Shown: positions 25,800 through 37,120 of the stretch, piece by piece
Layout: each line of letters begins with the position of its first letter
Numbering within the stretch: position 1 is the first letter of the stretch
NCBI GenBank assembly: GCA_949987705.1
Contig: OX465285.1
Span: forward strand, 92,327,975-92,391,974
Length of the DNA stretch: 64,000 nucleotides
Origin: Thereva unica
Taxonomy: Eukaryota > Arthropoda > Insecta > Diptera > Therevidae
Reading direction: 5' to 3'
Notes under the pieces: generated by a model
Told to the model about the DNA's origin: nothing
Databases searched by the model: none
Seen by the model: the letters and a program-made list of their open reading frames with translations, nothing else
Made by a program: the position numbers and the translations under genes

Positions 25800-28442
25800 A
25801 CCGTAGAGTGTCCAATCATTCTGCAGCTATAAAAGTTGAATTAAAATGCGCTGAAATCAGCTCCTTTTTATACTACACAAATTTTACGCAACTACTGTGC
25901 CTCAACCTACCTCAGCAGATTTTGAAAATCTCCTGTTTAGTCCCAATAAAAAAGCCCAGAAAGGTACCAGGAAATGAAAATTTTACAAGGACAACAAATA
26001 TTAGCACTAGATAATTCCATTAGGTAATCACAATTAAATTTTTACTGTCTATGTTGCAATGTCAGAAGTTTTGGCACCTTTTTCGTGTAAATTTACATAA
26101 GATAAACACTTGTAACCCTAATTTTCGGATATATTCAGCTCTTTGTGTTCCTGCACCCTTTATCGCGCCCCCCGTCCCCTTCCTTAGCCCCGGCCTCAGT
26201 CTCATCCAACCCGGATCTGCCAAAAACAAATTTGTCACAAAAGGGCTGACTTTCAGCTCACCTATGAGGGCCCCCAGTAATTAAAACTATCATTTGAGCT
26301 TGGTTAAAGTGCTAAAATTTAATGATAGCAGTAATTTAACAAGGGTTGAGCACTAAATGCCCTGCCCCAATTCTATGGCATTAGTTCACTAGAAAAGTAG
26401 TGATAGTGGGTATATGATAGTGGAGTAGAGCTTGGTGTATATGGTGGTGGAGATGTAGAGAATGAGACAGAGATACAGAGAGAGAGGAAGAGGAGCTTGG
26501 TTACCCAGGTTTTGCCACCCTATCCTGTCATCGCAGTCATCGTCCTCGATGTTGCTCCTAAACATTTTCGCTCGTCACAGTGCCAGAATGCTTAAACCGA
26601 AGCTGGTTAGCCTTCCTATTCTGTGTGCTTATCCCAACGGAATAATGAGCCAGAGTGGATGATTCTATGGATGTAGGTCGCAGAATAATTGCTTTAGTAG
26701 GGGTGACTTTCGTAGTTATGGAGTCCTTCGCCATACACAATCGCATATAGGTTATTCAGGATTTTGGGTCAATCTTGGTTGTTGTACACAAAAAAAAAAA
26801 ATTTGTTCCGTTCCAGTGTCATTTGCGAAAGGGTTGACATGGGCTTGTCCTATAAAGTCCTTCCCGGAGACAAAAAGAAAAAGTAGAAATTAAAATGCTG
26901 TCAATTTTGCCAACTTTCAACCCTGGTGGAGGGGTGATGGGAGGGGGGGGGTGGAGTGTGTGCTGTTTTTATTTTTTTTTTGTTTTTTGTCTTGGTCGAA
27001 ACAAAAAAGGACTCTCCCCAAAATTTTAATGCTATGCTAATGCCGGTATACCCTGTATGTCCTGGATGGTATCCTGGTCGGATCGTGCATGTTGAATATA
27101 CATATGTATATATGGCTGATGGGCCAAGGGTCGTATTAGATAATAAATGAATGATAACTGGGCTACGTGCTTGCGTGCCCCATGTAATCTCGTTTAACTA
27201 ACTTTTATTACTCCCGTACAGTGTTAACAGTAAAAGAAATATTTCATGAGTACTGTTTTAAGTTGTACCCCCCAAGCGGTCGTAATTAGGGGTTCACCCA
27301 GAAACTTTTGATGGCTTTCTGTGTGCTACCACCACCACCACCACCCCTGCTGTCGTCCTGGCTTTGTTTACCATGCGATACCAAAAACCATGGCAGTAAG
27401 CACTTGAGGAAATGAAACTTTGATTTGCGTTCATAATCATGGGGCGTAAAGTGGGCAATTTGCGGAGAAGGCTCGTGCCACCCAAGCTTACGGTAAATAT
27501 GCAAAGTGATAACTAAAATTATTGCTTGGATATTGTCAACAATCTTATCTAGATTTTATCATTATTCCGTGCCGTATTGCCTGGTTACGCATTAGTGCAA
27601 AATTTGAATTGAATTGAATTTCTGTAGGAGTATCTTCTCTATGTTATTTACTTTTTGATTATGCTACCTTCTACGGTTACTACTTGCGAATGCCTAAGTG
27701 CTTATGCTTTTTGTAACTCCAGAAACAAGTAGTTTGACAATTCTTTGTTTTCTATACCATTCACGAAATCAGCACATTTATGAACATGCCCTAATTTTTT
27801 TCTTTCATCATCAAAAGCACATGTTTAATAGAATATATCGTGTCAAGTGTTTTTAACACCTTTTTTGTTACAATTTCCACCGTATATGTAAATTTCGATA
27901 TCTTTCACACACACTCATTTTTAGTGCGTAAAAAATGAAAACAAAAACGAGGCCATGTCATAATTTCCATATAGAATTTTACCATGTTTTTAGCAGAAAA
28001 GCAGAGAGTTATATGCGCGACAGTAAAGTTCTGTCATAATTTTCATGTAATTTGATGTGAAGCTTCGTCGAATGGGAAATAACATAAATTTGTGCGTGTT
28101 TTGTGCTTTCAAGCGAATTGTTGTTGTTTGCTTAAAATAACACAAAAAATAATAAAATAAGGGAATATATACATATATGTTCAAGGATTTATGCCTTTAC
28201 ACAAAAATTATAGGCATTTTCCAGTTGAATGTTTTCGAAAACGGATATTTTTCTTTTGTGTTGCCTTTTCTATGCTTGTCAAAAAATTTCTTTGTATTTT
28301 TTGGACGTATTTCAAGACGGTTTTGTTTCAGAAATGTGTAGCACTTTAATAATTAAAATTAATTAAAGTACCCTACCTTTTATTACGTATAAGTGCTCGA
28401 AACATTTCTGATTACGATTCTGAAAGTGACGAAACACACGAA
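25800..28442. other. No recognised feature
   Basis: Contains a purine-rich block at 26.40-26.49 kb and a CCA run near 27330. No gene is assigned. Confidence 0.55.
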
Positions 28443-28515
28443 AGTAGGTATTGGGTTACTTAGGCGTGGGAAAAAAATAACCGCTTTGTGACCTAGGTCA
28501 TTCAAGTCATTCAAA
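28443..28515 (+). repeat. AGTAGGTATTGGG-family copy
   Basis: Reads agtaggtattgggttactta, ggcgtggga, then cctaggtcattc. Confidence 0.7.
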
Positions 28516-29239
28516 GGTGTTTTTTGAGTGATCCAGTCTGAAAGTACCGCGGCAATTCGCTTTGCCTGTTGTACTGAACCCCTATGGCTCATATTTGTCG
28601 GCTAGACCGGTGAATAAGTTTAGCAGTCTGCCTAGTGGCTTGTCGCTACATATGACAATTCAAGCTTCCCGGATTCCCGGATACAGTCCTGCCTTCGGTC
28701 TGTTCGGACGGAGCTCATTAAAGCGGGCTCGGGTATACTCTGTGGGCTCCCCAATTCCACTGCAGCCCTCCTTGCTTTAACCCTTTGGTGAGTCCACAAC
28801 TTCAGAGCAGAACGGCATTAGGAAGGTGATTGCAATTCCACTCCTTATTTTTTTGTCGTATTTCTGGGGTTCCTACTCCCTGTGTCCCAAAGCTTTGGGC
28901 AGAGTGGCGGCTGTCTAGGTCTGATTCATAGTTACATGGGTTCCAAGCCGCTGTCCTGCCTTTGGTCTGACCTTAATGACGTTGGTGTCAAACAGGCCTA
29001 CTGGTAACATAATGCCTAATCTCCTTCAAGTTTCCGGATAATCGATTCGAGCATATCCATATGGATAGAGTGGGACCATTTCAGCCATTTCGAGGACACT
29101 TGTTTATCTGCAATGGTAGACCGATTTACAAGATGATCAGAAGCCTCCATTATTATCTTATTCGGGATATTTCAACGTAAACAGTGGATCGAATACATTT
29201 CACGATTTGCCGCACATCTTCGAAATAACAACTGATCAA
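28516..29239. other. No recognised feature
   Basis: Higher GC than the neighbours, which suggests decayed transposon sequence, but no motif is readable. Confidence 0.45.
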
Positions 29240-29960
29240 AGTACGCAGTTCTAATTTAAGTCTCCCCCCCGTCTGGTCTCAAGTCCAGGGTGTGAAAGAA
29301 AGAGATTGGCCGACCCGCCGAATTGACCAGAAAGGCGGACAGCGTTATCGCATTCTAACCGAAATCCGGACGTTTCGCGGAGACGATACGACGACAATAA
29401 CTTTCTAACCGACTTGGTAACACAGATGCCGAAGCAACGAACATCTTATACGACATTTTTCGCATTGCCCGATCATACGGATTAAAAATCAATGGGGAGA
29501 AGACCGAAATGCTCACAACGGACCGATCGAAAGCCAGTGTTCGATGGAGCCCAAATCGAACAGGTTCTGATGTTAAAATATTTGCGATCATTGTTTGAGA
29601 AAAAGAAAGTGGCATCGACGGTCGACGTTCACAACCGCATCGGCCAGGAAACAGCAGCATTCTCCTCGCTCAAGTATTACCATTAAAACAAAAGTACGTC
29701 TTTGCCGAACGTTAATCCTTCCGATTATGGAACGTGGACCCTGCTCAAGTCATCGACAAGTTCGAGGTCTTCCAAATACCATGTTTGAAGCAGATCGATA
29801 TCGCCTTTGAAACGACACAAAGATACGATCAACAGACACTAATTGAAGAAGAAATACAAAAACTTGGACTACGGTGGTTTGGACATGTTTGATAACCGCT
29901 TGCCACGTAAACTTCTCTAGCGAGACCGTCCGGCAGACTGGAGAATTCAGTGATCGGTAC
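29240..29960 (+). pseudogene. RTE-type LINE relic, RT palm to C-terminus
   Basis: One frame gives LGNTDAEATNILYDIFRIAR and GLKINGEKTEMLTTD, the block just after YADD in RTE-type RTs. FDGAQIEQVLMLKYLRSLF then corresponds to the I-E-x-V-x-x-x-K-Y-L-G segment, with arginine where glycine is usual. A later frame gives VRLCRTLILPIMERG, TIDR-like residues, and near 29.85 kb LGLRWFGHV. Stops and frameshifts are many. Confidence 0.7.
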
Positions 29961-30584
29961 TGAAGAAAACTTGGCTAAAGAATATCGAGGGCGACGAGGG
30001 AGTATTTGCTGGTGTAAGTATAACTCAACCGATAAGTTTACATAACCCAGACAGACTATCGATGAAAAGGAACACATGCAAAAAACGTTTCTCGGTAGAG
30101 GACGTCAGTTTACGACATCCGAAGATCCAGCAAAGATAATCGAGACACCAAGCTGAATGTAGAGCTTGTAGATTGTAGCCGAGGCTACCGGTTGAAGTGC
30201 CAATTTGCAGCTCTTAAGCAATCCGAGGTATTAAAATTCTCCTGCGCTGAAACTACTGCCTGAATCCTCATTAAAACCCAACTAAAATTGCTATGCTTCT
30301 CCAGTTCTGTAAATCTTTCATGCGGGACTGATAGCGATCATCAAATCCTGCCTAGAAATACAGATCAAATCAAAAGTACAAACTAGATTATTCCTCCTAT
30401 CAGCTAACAGACGCCTTTCAAAGTACCAATGTGGTCTACACAACTTCCAAGCTGGAAGCGATGAGGGATGAAGATCACTCTTCAGTCTGTACCATATGAT
30501 CACACGAACATCGACGGCAATGAAAAGGCAAAAGATCTGGCCAGACCAAAAAATGATAGGTAGATACTCCCGTCTAAATACTTC
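29961..30584. other. No recognised feature
   Basis: Follows the RTE relic. Probably more of its decayed end or unrelated DNA; nothing readable. Confidence 0.45.
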
Positions 30585-31075
30585 TTCTTGCCATATAGAT
30601 CGTTCTGTCTTCTGTCTACATAATTTTTTCTTCTGTCGAGCTCCTTTTGCTTCTATTGAAATTCATTTTCCTTTTGTGTAGACTCTTCCTTTGTCCAAAT
30701 CATTCTTACTCTTGTCTAGATTATTTTCGTTCTGGCTAGATCGTTGCTCTATCGATTTATATCCTTTCTTTCCATCTACATCCTTACTGCTTTCTTCGAA
30801 GTTCTCCTTTCAATTGTCGATATCCTACTTCCTTTTGCCTTAATTCTTCCCGCTTCTACCGAGATAATTCTGCTTTTGTCTAGATTCCTCTTTATTCCGC
30901 CTAGATCGTGCTGTTTTCAACGTAGATCCTTCTTCTGTCTATATTCTTATCCCTTTATCCTCATCCCTTCTATTTAGATGTTAATTTCTTCGGATTACAT
31001 CCATCTTCCATTTGTCGAAACACTTCTCAATTTTGTGCGAATTCTCCTTCCGTCTGTCTAGATCCTTATGATTTC
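30585..31075 (+). repeat. Pyrimidine-rich degenerate minisatellite (about 20-bp unit)
   Basis: Repeated variants of tctagatcnttcttcttttg run through the block: tctagattattttcgttctg, ctagatcgttgctc, tagattcctctttattccgc, tagatcgtgctgtt. Units are heavily diverged. No coding potential is assigned. Confidence 0.7.
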
Positions 31076-31433
31076 CGTCCAAGTTCTTATCCCATGGGGC
31101 TTCCTAAAAACCAGCTTCCACATTCTGCGCCAGAGATGGGATTGTAGCGTCAGGAGTGGCGGGTCAGCTCTCGGCGCTACTCGATCGGCGCCAGTGGATC
31201 AACTCTCCGTGGCTGATAAATGTGTCGGTCTTTCGGTATCACTGCATCAACTCTTCGTGGCTTGTCTGTTTTGTCTGTCTGTAAACCATACGAACAACTC
31301 TCCTATGACCCTGCCCAGTTAGCAGGCGGAGGAATCATCTCCTCCACTGTCCGACCGCGCCTGACTTTCGCAGGCATGCATCGGCCTTTTATACTGGTGC
31401 CTAGCTACGCCACGCTAACGTTACCCAGTAGGA

Positions 31434-32089
31434 ATTCTAGGAATGCCTTACCGATGGAGCACTGAAATAAGTACTCATCTGGTAAGAGGTACCCCTTATT
31501 TTCTTGGTGCTAGATGAGCCCTTACAAACCCCATTACAAGAGAAGGCAGATGGTAAGGTGTAGTCCAGAATTATACCCAAACAAGTGAGAATCTGCCCGA
31601 TGACTCAAGGGAGCTTTCCTGGAGCTTTCATAAATTTTATAGAAAAAAAGAAAACGGGCAATTATATTCGTCGACATAAAACGCGACGTTAGCATACTCA
31701 ATAGCGCGGCTCTCATTCGATACGGAGGACAAGCAGCTTTGGAGAAGTGGAGAATTTAGTTGGGGGACTGCTTAGGTAAAGCCACTCTCGGGCTTGGAAA
31801 AAAAAGGCATTTGTAAAAGATGAAAAAAATAAAAGCATTTCGACACTGGATCACATATCCACAGGCGCCCATGAATATCTCTTTTCGCAATGTTCCATTT
31901 GCTGCCTTACTATACCCCTTACAGATGAGCAGTTCTATAAGTACTCTAAGGTAAGTACCATAGTAAGGCCTTACCCCCTATGACATCGTGTGTAAAAGTA
32001 AGCACTTCTGTAAAAGGGAGTGGTAAGGCCTACCCCTTACCAGTAAGTGCTGATTTCAGTACTTCTGTAAGCTTACCGGTCCTACTGGG
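31434..32089. mobile_element. Non-autonomous TIR DNA element, TA target
   Basis: Both ends begin CCCAGTAGGA in inverted orientation, and each is bounded by TA, consistent with a TA target. Homology of the arms extends about 70 bp: the left has gcactgaaataagtactc and tctggtaagaggta, the reverse complement of the right has gtactgaaatcagcactt and ctggtaaggggta. Length is 656 bp. There is no transposase ORF. Its centre resembles 15.94-16.27 kb, so the family has at least two members here. Confidence 0.75.
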
Positions 32090-33351
32090 TAACAGCGATG
32101 GCGCTGTTGTGTTAGTTCACAGCGACCTGTTTCGTTACAGGATTCGCGAGTTGTATTTAAACACACAGCGCAAATTTCTTATGTGAATCATTTCTCTCTA
32201 GGAAAAAATTTTTGTTACGTAATACTAATAGGACATCATCTTAGTCCAATATTTCTCTTTAGACGACTTTGCCATATTTTGAGGTGAGATGTGTGACTAA
32301 AGAAATAGCTGGGTGTAAAACTAAAAATTAAATTAAAACACAATAAAAATTCCCAAAATTAATTAGCTTTGCCTTTTGTCAAAACAAAATTTCAAATAAG
32401 TACTTATCCCTTTATGAAGTCATCCTAATACTCCACGACTTTCTAGCACAATACATTCCCCCCATTCCAGAATATATCATTTTGACATTCTAGACCCTTG
32501 TGTGCTTTGTGTTGGAGGATAATTAGAACAACTAGAAGAACACAAATCGTTACTTCTTTTCCATTTTAAGATTCTTTTCTAGGATGGTAACTACATTGTA
32601 GTAGTAATTACACATCTTCTGCCTGATTTTGATGAGAATGTCAAGGCTAAGAAGCAATCTTTAGCAAGCCACAAGCCCACTCTCTAATAAGTCTTAACGG
32701 CAATGCATAGACATTTAGAGGCAGAGGCACAGCACGGCTCCTTTTTGAAATAGAATATTTTCAAGGATACATTCACAGAAGCACCATTTCGGGGGAGGAA
32801 TAGAGGAGGAGAATTTAATCCCATTTGCAAGGAAACCATTTGAACACACGAAACCATTGTTTGATGTTTTCTTCATCATATCAAACCGCAGATAGCAGGA
32901 AACCGGGGTACACCCATGCCGTGAATGATAGAGTGAAGGACAGAGCGAGATGGAAGAAAGTAGGGTTCACGACAAATAATGGATGCTTTTGCCATACCAC
33001 AATGAAAAAGGAGCTTTTGTCTGTCTGTTGCTACACTGTTCTCCACAATCCCAATCCACAAATATATCTAGAATGTAAGGTCTGCACTCTTGGATGTTGC
33101 TGCCATTGTTATCATCAGCAACAGTTTTACTTTGAAGGGCATGAAGTTGTGGTGTTTTTCTTGATATAGTCAAAGGGATGCATGGTAGCCTGGAAACTGA
33201 CAAGAGCAACCTTGGTAATAATATGACGGAAAGAAAATCCTCCTTTTTGCTATTTTCCTTCATTTTTTTCTGTTTGTTTGTTGTCTTCCTTTCGCAAAAG
33301 TAGGACCTCTTGAAATTTTCAACACGACAAACAGCAAAAAGGACCTCACAC
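32090..33351. other. No recognised feature
   Basis: AT-rich flank of the intact LINE. Open frames at 32.8-33.26 kb overlap on both strands without motifs. Confidence 0.5.
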
Positions 33352-33364
33352 TCCCTTGTTCTTA
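33352..33364. repeat. Target-site duplication, 3' side of the intact LINE
   Basis: The 13-bp tcccttgttctta matches 37842-37854 exactly. The next base differs on each side, so the duplication is 13 bp. It sets the 3' boundary of the element next to a TATATATA tract. Confidence 0.9.
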
Positions 33365-33441
33365 TATATATAGATTTTCGAGGGATACCGAATCAGACCA
33401 CTATCTGCGGGTCCCTTTTCGTCCCTCTGCCTAGAGTCATC

Positions 33442-36400
33442 TTATTGGGGTTGCAGTGGGTTGTCCCATTCCTCCCTTACTTCGACTCCCCTAGTTATCG
33501 CAAGCAGCTGATTGAAGGGAGTCTGCCTCATGTCCTCCATCCAATGGAGTCCAGTTATGGCAGCCCTTTTCCTCGCCACCGCCGGACAGTGACACACTAT
33601 GTGTGTGGCCGTCTCAGGTTCCTCCAGGCACATCCGACAGGTGTCATCCTCCAGAATTCCCATTCTTTTTAGGTGATACCTGAAACATCCGTGTCCTGTA
33701 ATCAGTGCCACCAACCATCTGAGGGTTCTCCTTTGCATATGCAGGATCCTTCTTCTGGCTGCGGTAATCGGCAACGTAAGCACCATCTTAGCCTGCCTAC
33801 ACGTGGTCATAGCGTCCCACCGTCTCCGGTGTTCCTCAGCGACCCATTTCTCGATGCAGTTCCTCACCAATCCTCTGCCAATGGCAGAGTATGGCTCCGG
33901 TCCCCAGAATTCCGAGGTTGACCCCTGTTTTGCCAGGTTGTCAGCCTTTTCGTTCCCATCGATGCCTGTATGTCCTCTAACCCAAGCTAGCGTCACGTTG
34001 TTTTGTTTCGCACACCTGTTCAGTTTTTGGACACATTCCAACGCCAGAGACGCATTAATCTCTGTCTGATTCATGCGCTTAATCACAGCCTGATTGTCCA
34101 GTGCTATAAGGATACTTCTTCCCTGCACCTGACCCTCACTTATGTGATCCAGCGCGTGCAGCAGAGCAAGCATTTCCGCCTGGTAGACTGAGGTGTAATT
34201 CCCCAAAGCCAGAGAGCAGGTCAGATTTAAGTCCTCCGAGAAGACTCCCGCACCTGCTCTGCCGTCAATCTTGGATCCGTCCGTGAAGATATATATGTCT
34301 TCCGGTCTCCCTTCGGGGAGCGTTCCGTTCCCTATGAGGGTTTTATGATACCTTTCGGTCACCCTCATTTTTGTGATCCCTTCCATGGGCATCATGAGCT
34401 CCCTAATCCCTTTAATGCGATCCAGGATCTTCATGTGCCCATATAAGGTTCCTGACGCCTGCCATGCGGCATCACGTCTCATCCGAATCGCTGAGGCTGC
34501 CGCAGTCTTCATCACCTGGAGATCTAACGGCAGCAGACCTAACAGCGCCTCCAATGCCGCGGCGGGTGTGGTGCGGAAAGCACCGCTCACACCTACGCAG
34601 GCCATTCTTTGCACCTTGTCCAAATGCCTCTTGACGGTTTTCTGTGTGGCTTTAGTCCACCAGACCACCGAGGCATAAGTTATGATGGGTCTCACCATCA
34701 TGGTATATGTCCAGTATGCTAACCTTGGTGAGATACCCCACCTTAGTCCACATACTCTTCTGCACTGGTGAAGCACCCTTGTCGCCTTCTTAATCTTCTC
34801 TTCAACGTGGTATTTCCAGGTTAGTCGCGAGTCCAAGTATACACCCAGATACTTGACCATCCCAGACACCTTGATCCTCGATCCAAAAAGCATGAGGGGC
34901 TGAAAATCCAGATCTTTAATCTTCCTAGTGAAGATTATCGCGTCTGTCTTATTGGCATTTATGGTGAGGCCCTGTTCCGTACACCACTGCTCAACCACTT
35001 GGAGTGCATTCCTCATGATATCTGCCGTAGTGCTCATAAACTTGCCACGTGCCACAATCGCTACATCATCTGCATACCCAACGGTATGCACGCCCATTAC
35101 CTCTAGCCGCCTGAGCAGAGTGTCCACAGTGATGTTCCACAGGAGGGGCGATAGGACCCCGCCCTGTGGGCATCCCTTGCTGACCCTCCCTCGAAGCCGC
35201 GAGTCTCCTGTCTGAATCCTTACCGCTCTGTTTTTCAGCATGCTGTCCACCCACCTTACAATCATGGGGCTGACCTCGCGCCTCACCAGAGCGTCTTTGA
35301 GTTTGTTGAACTGTATCTTGTCGAAGGCGCCTTCGATGTCCATAATAACGGCCATCGCTATGCCTCCGGTATACAGTTCCCCCTCGGCTACTCGCACCAG
35401 TTGGTGAAGCGCCGTTTCTGTAGATCTGCCAGCCTGGTAAGCGTGCTGGCTTCTACTTAAAGGGTGCCTCCTTAGCATAGTACTCTCCAGGTGGTCTGCC
35501 ACCACTCTTTCCATTGTTTTCAACAGAAAGGATGTTAGGCTGACTGGCCTGGAGGACTTCGCCTCGGTGTAGTCCTTCTTGCCTGGCTTAGGGAGAAATA
35601 CCACTTTGGTTTCCCTCCACACCGCCGGAATGTATCCTGTTGCTAGACAGGTAACGAATATTCCCCTAAGCCTGGGTGCAATGATATCTTTGCCCCATTG
35701 AAGCAGCGCAGGGAATATTCCGTCACGCCCCGATGTCTTGAAGGGAGAGAATGTGTCTATTGCACGTCTCACCCCTTCCTCCGTCACCACCCCGTTAGCC
35801 TCCTCTCGGTTCATCCTTGTAGCCATTCTGTTACGAATAGTCCAAGATTTACCCGAGATATAGCTGCCAGGAAAGTGAACTTCCATCAGGATCTTGTTGG
35901 TTTCCTCCAGCGTCTCCGTCATCCTCCCCGACGGGTCACGAACGAGTCCGACTTTGGAGACCGGGTCCCTGGAGATCATTTTCTGAAGTCTGCTGGCCTC
36001 AGATATGCTCTCCATGCTCGAGCAGAAATCCCTCCACGACTCCCTTTTCCGTCGTCGCAGAGTTTGTTTCATTTCTCTTTTCTTGGCTTTGTAATTCTCC
36101 CAGGCAACCGGGTCATTGCACCTCATCGCTTGGTTGAAAGCCCTTCTGACCTCTTTCTTCAGTTTCTCCAGCTCCCTGCACCACCAGGGTGTGGGATCAT
36201 GGTCATCCACTGACGTAAGAGGACACGCCACTCGAAAAGCGTTCTCTATCGCTGTCTGCAGGACATGCAACTGAGACTCTGCTTCTCTTGTGGTTTTCGG
36301 TGCCCTTGGCACGCGCTCCCCGAGATTCCTGCGCAACATTTCAGTATATCTAGACGTGTCCGTGTTGCGGGGAATTCTCGTTGTTCTAATTCCGTCTCCC

Positions 36401-37119
36401 CTGCCCGGGGTTCCGTACTCTATCTCAAATGAAATGGCTCTGTGATCTGACATAGTCGTCCGATCCATCACCTCCCAGTTGGTCAATCTTGTCAACATCC
36501 GGTTGCTGCATAGAGTTATATCTATGACCTCCCTTCGTCTAGCATCGACGAAAGTTGGTTCTACCCCTCTATTTGCAATAACTAGATTGTTGCATTCCAC
36601 AAATTCGAGCAAAGCCTCTCCTCTATGGTTGTCGTTGGTGCTTCCCCACACCGTGTTGTGTGCATTTGCGTCGCAACCAACTATTAACCCTGTGCCTTTT
36701 TCGCCACAGGTAATAACCAGAATTTCCAACTCCCTGGTGGGCGGAGGATCTGGCGAATCGTACGGAAGGTAGGCTGAGGCTAGAATGAAAGCCCCACTTC
36801 CAGTACCTACGCGTACTGCTGTGAGATCTGGTGTGCACAAGTGCGGCAGTAAAACCGCCTGCACTCCGTGTTTCACCAGCACACACGTCCTCACTCTTTC
36901 ATTCGCATTGGGAACGTACAGAGTGTCAAAGCTCCCAGATAGTCCCCTAATCCTACCGTTGTAGATCCAGGGTTCCTGTATGAGAGCAATATCCAGCTTC
37001 ATCTCACCGAAGCCTCGCGTCATCATTGCTGATGCTGCTCTGCTATGGTGTAGATTCAACTGGCAAACCTTTAATTGCCGGAACTGGCCCACCTCCCGCC
37101 CAGCTGACGAGGATTCCAT
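33442..37119 (-). CDS. LINE ORF2 polyprotein: APE endonuclease, reverse transcriptase, RNase H
   Basis: This 1225-aa protein nicks the target DNA and copies the element RNA into it. An apurinic-type endonuclease fills about residues 15-235, with catalytic-type residues N22, E49, D150, N152, D200 and the SDH motif at D225/H226. The reverse transcriptase spans about 460-780: SRPVSLTSF at 523-531, GCPQGGVLSP at 649-658 and the catalytic YADD at 682-685. A thumb/connector follows, including a VGVSGAFRTTPAAALEALLG segment. RNase H covers about 940-1068 with D947, E982, D1008, H1050 and D1060. A terminal knuckle C1161-x2-C1164-x8-H1173-x4-C1178 ends the domain series. The ATG sits one base past the ORF1 stop (TGA-A-ATG), suggesting termination-reinitiation. 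There are no internal stops, and the reading frame is much more GC-rich than the flanks. Every catalytic position I could check is present. Confidence 0.95.
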   Translation of the reverse strand: MESSSAGREVGQFRQLKVCQLNLHHSRAASAMMTRGFGEMKLDIALIQEPWIYNGRIRGLSGSFDTLYVPNANERVRTCVLVKHGVQAVLLPHLCTPDLTAVRVGTGSGAFILASAYLPYDSPDPPPTRELEILVITCGEKGTGLIVGCDANAHNTVWGSTNDNHRGEALLEFVECNNLVIANRGVEPTFVDARRREVIDITLCSNRMLTRLTNWEVMDRTTMSDHRAISFEIEYGTPGRGDGIRTTRIPRNTDTSRYTEMLRRNLGERVPRAPKTTREAESQLHVLQTAIENAFRVACPLTSVDDHDPTPWWCRELEKLKKEVRRAFNQAMRCNDPVAWENYKAKKREMKQTLRRRKRESWRDFCSSMESISEASRLQKMISRDPVSKVGLVRDPSGRMTETLEETNKILMEVHFPGSYISGKSWTIRNRMATRMNREEANGVVTEEGVRRAIDTFSPFKTSGRDGIFPALLQWGKDIIAPRLRGIFVTCLATGYIPAVWRETKVVFLPKPGKKDYTEAKSSRPVSLTSFLLKTMERVVADHLESTMLRRHPLSRSQHAYQAGRSTETALHQLVRVAEGELYTGGIAMAVIMDIEGAFDKIQFNKLKDALVRREVSPMIVRWVDSMLKNRAVRIQTGDSRLRGRVSKGCPQGGVLSPLLWNITVDTLLRRLEVMGVHTVGYADDVAIVARGKFMSTTADIMRNALQVVEQWCTEQGLTINANKTDAIIFTRKIKDLDFQPLMLFGSRIKVSGMVKYLGVYLDSRLTWKYHVEEKIKKATRVLHQCRRVCGLRWGISPRLAYWTYTMMVRPIITYASVVWWTKATQKTVKRHLDKVQRMACVGVSGAFRTTPAAALEALLGLLPLDLQVMKTAAASAIRMRRDAAWQASGTLYGHMKILDRIKGIRELMMPMEGITKMRVTERYHKTLIGNGTLPEGRPEDIYIFTDGSKIDGRAGAGVFSEDLNLTCSLALGNYTSVYQAEMLALLHALDHISEGQVQGRSILIALDNQAVIKRMNQTEINASLALECVQKLNRCAKQNNVTLAWVRGHTGIDGNEKADNLAKQGSTSEFWGPEPYSAIGRGLVRNCIEKWVAEEHRRRWDAMTTCRQAKMVLTLPITAARRRILHMQRRTLRWLVALITGHGCFRYHLKRMGILEDDTCRMCLEEPETATHIVCHCPAVARKRAAITGLHWMEDMRQTPFNQLLAITRGVEVREEWDNPLQPQ

Positions 37120-37120
37120 T

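Noticed and set aside
34373..36213. Plus-strand frames of 60-171 codons across the intact LINE
   Set aside because: They are antisense shadows of ORF2, which has clear domains on the other strand.
33442..37119. Host gene with a reverse-transcriptase domain
   Set aside because: Flanking TSDs, an upstream ORF1 and no introns show it is a retrotransposon.
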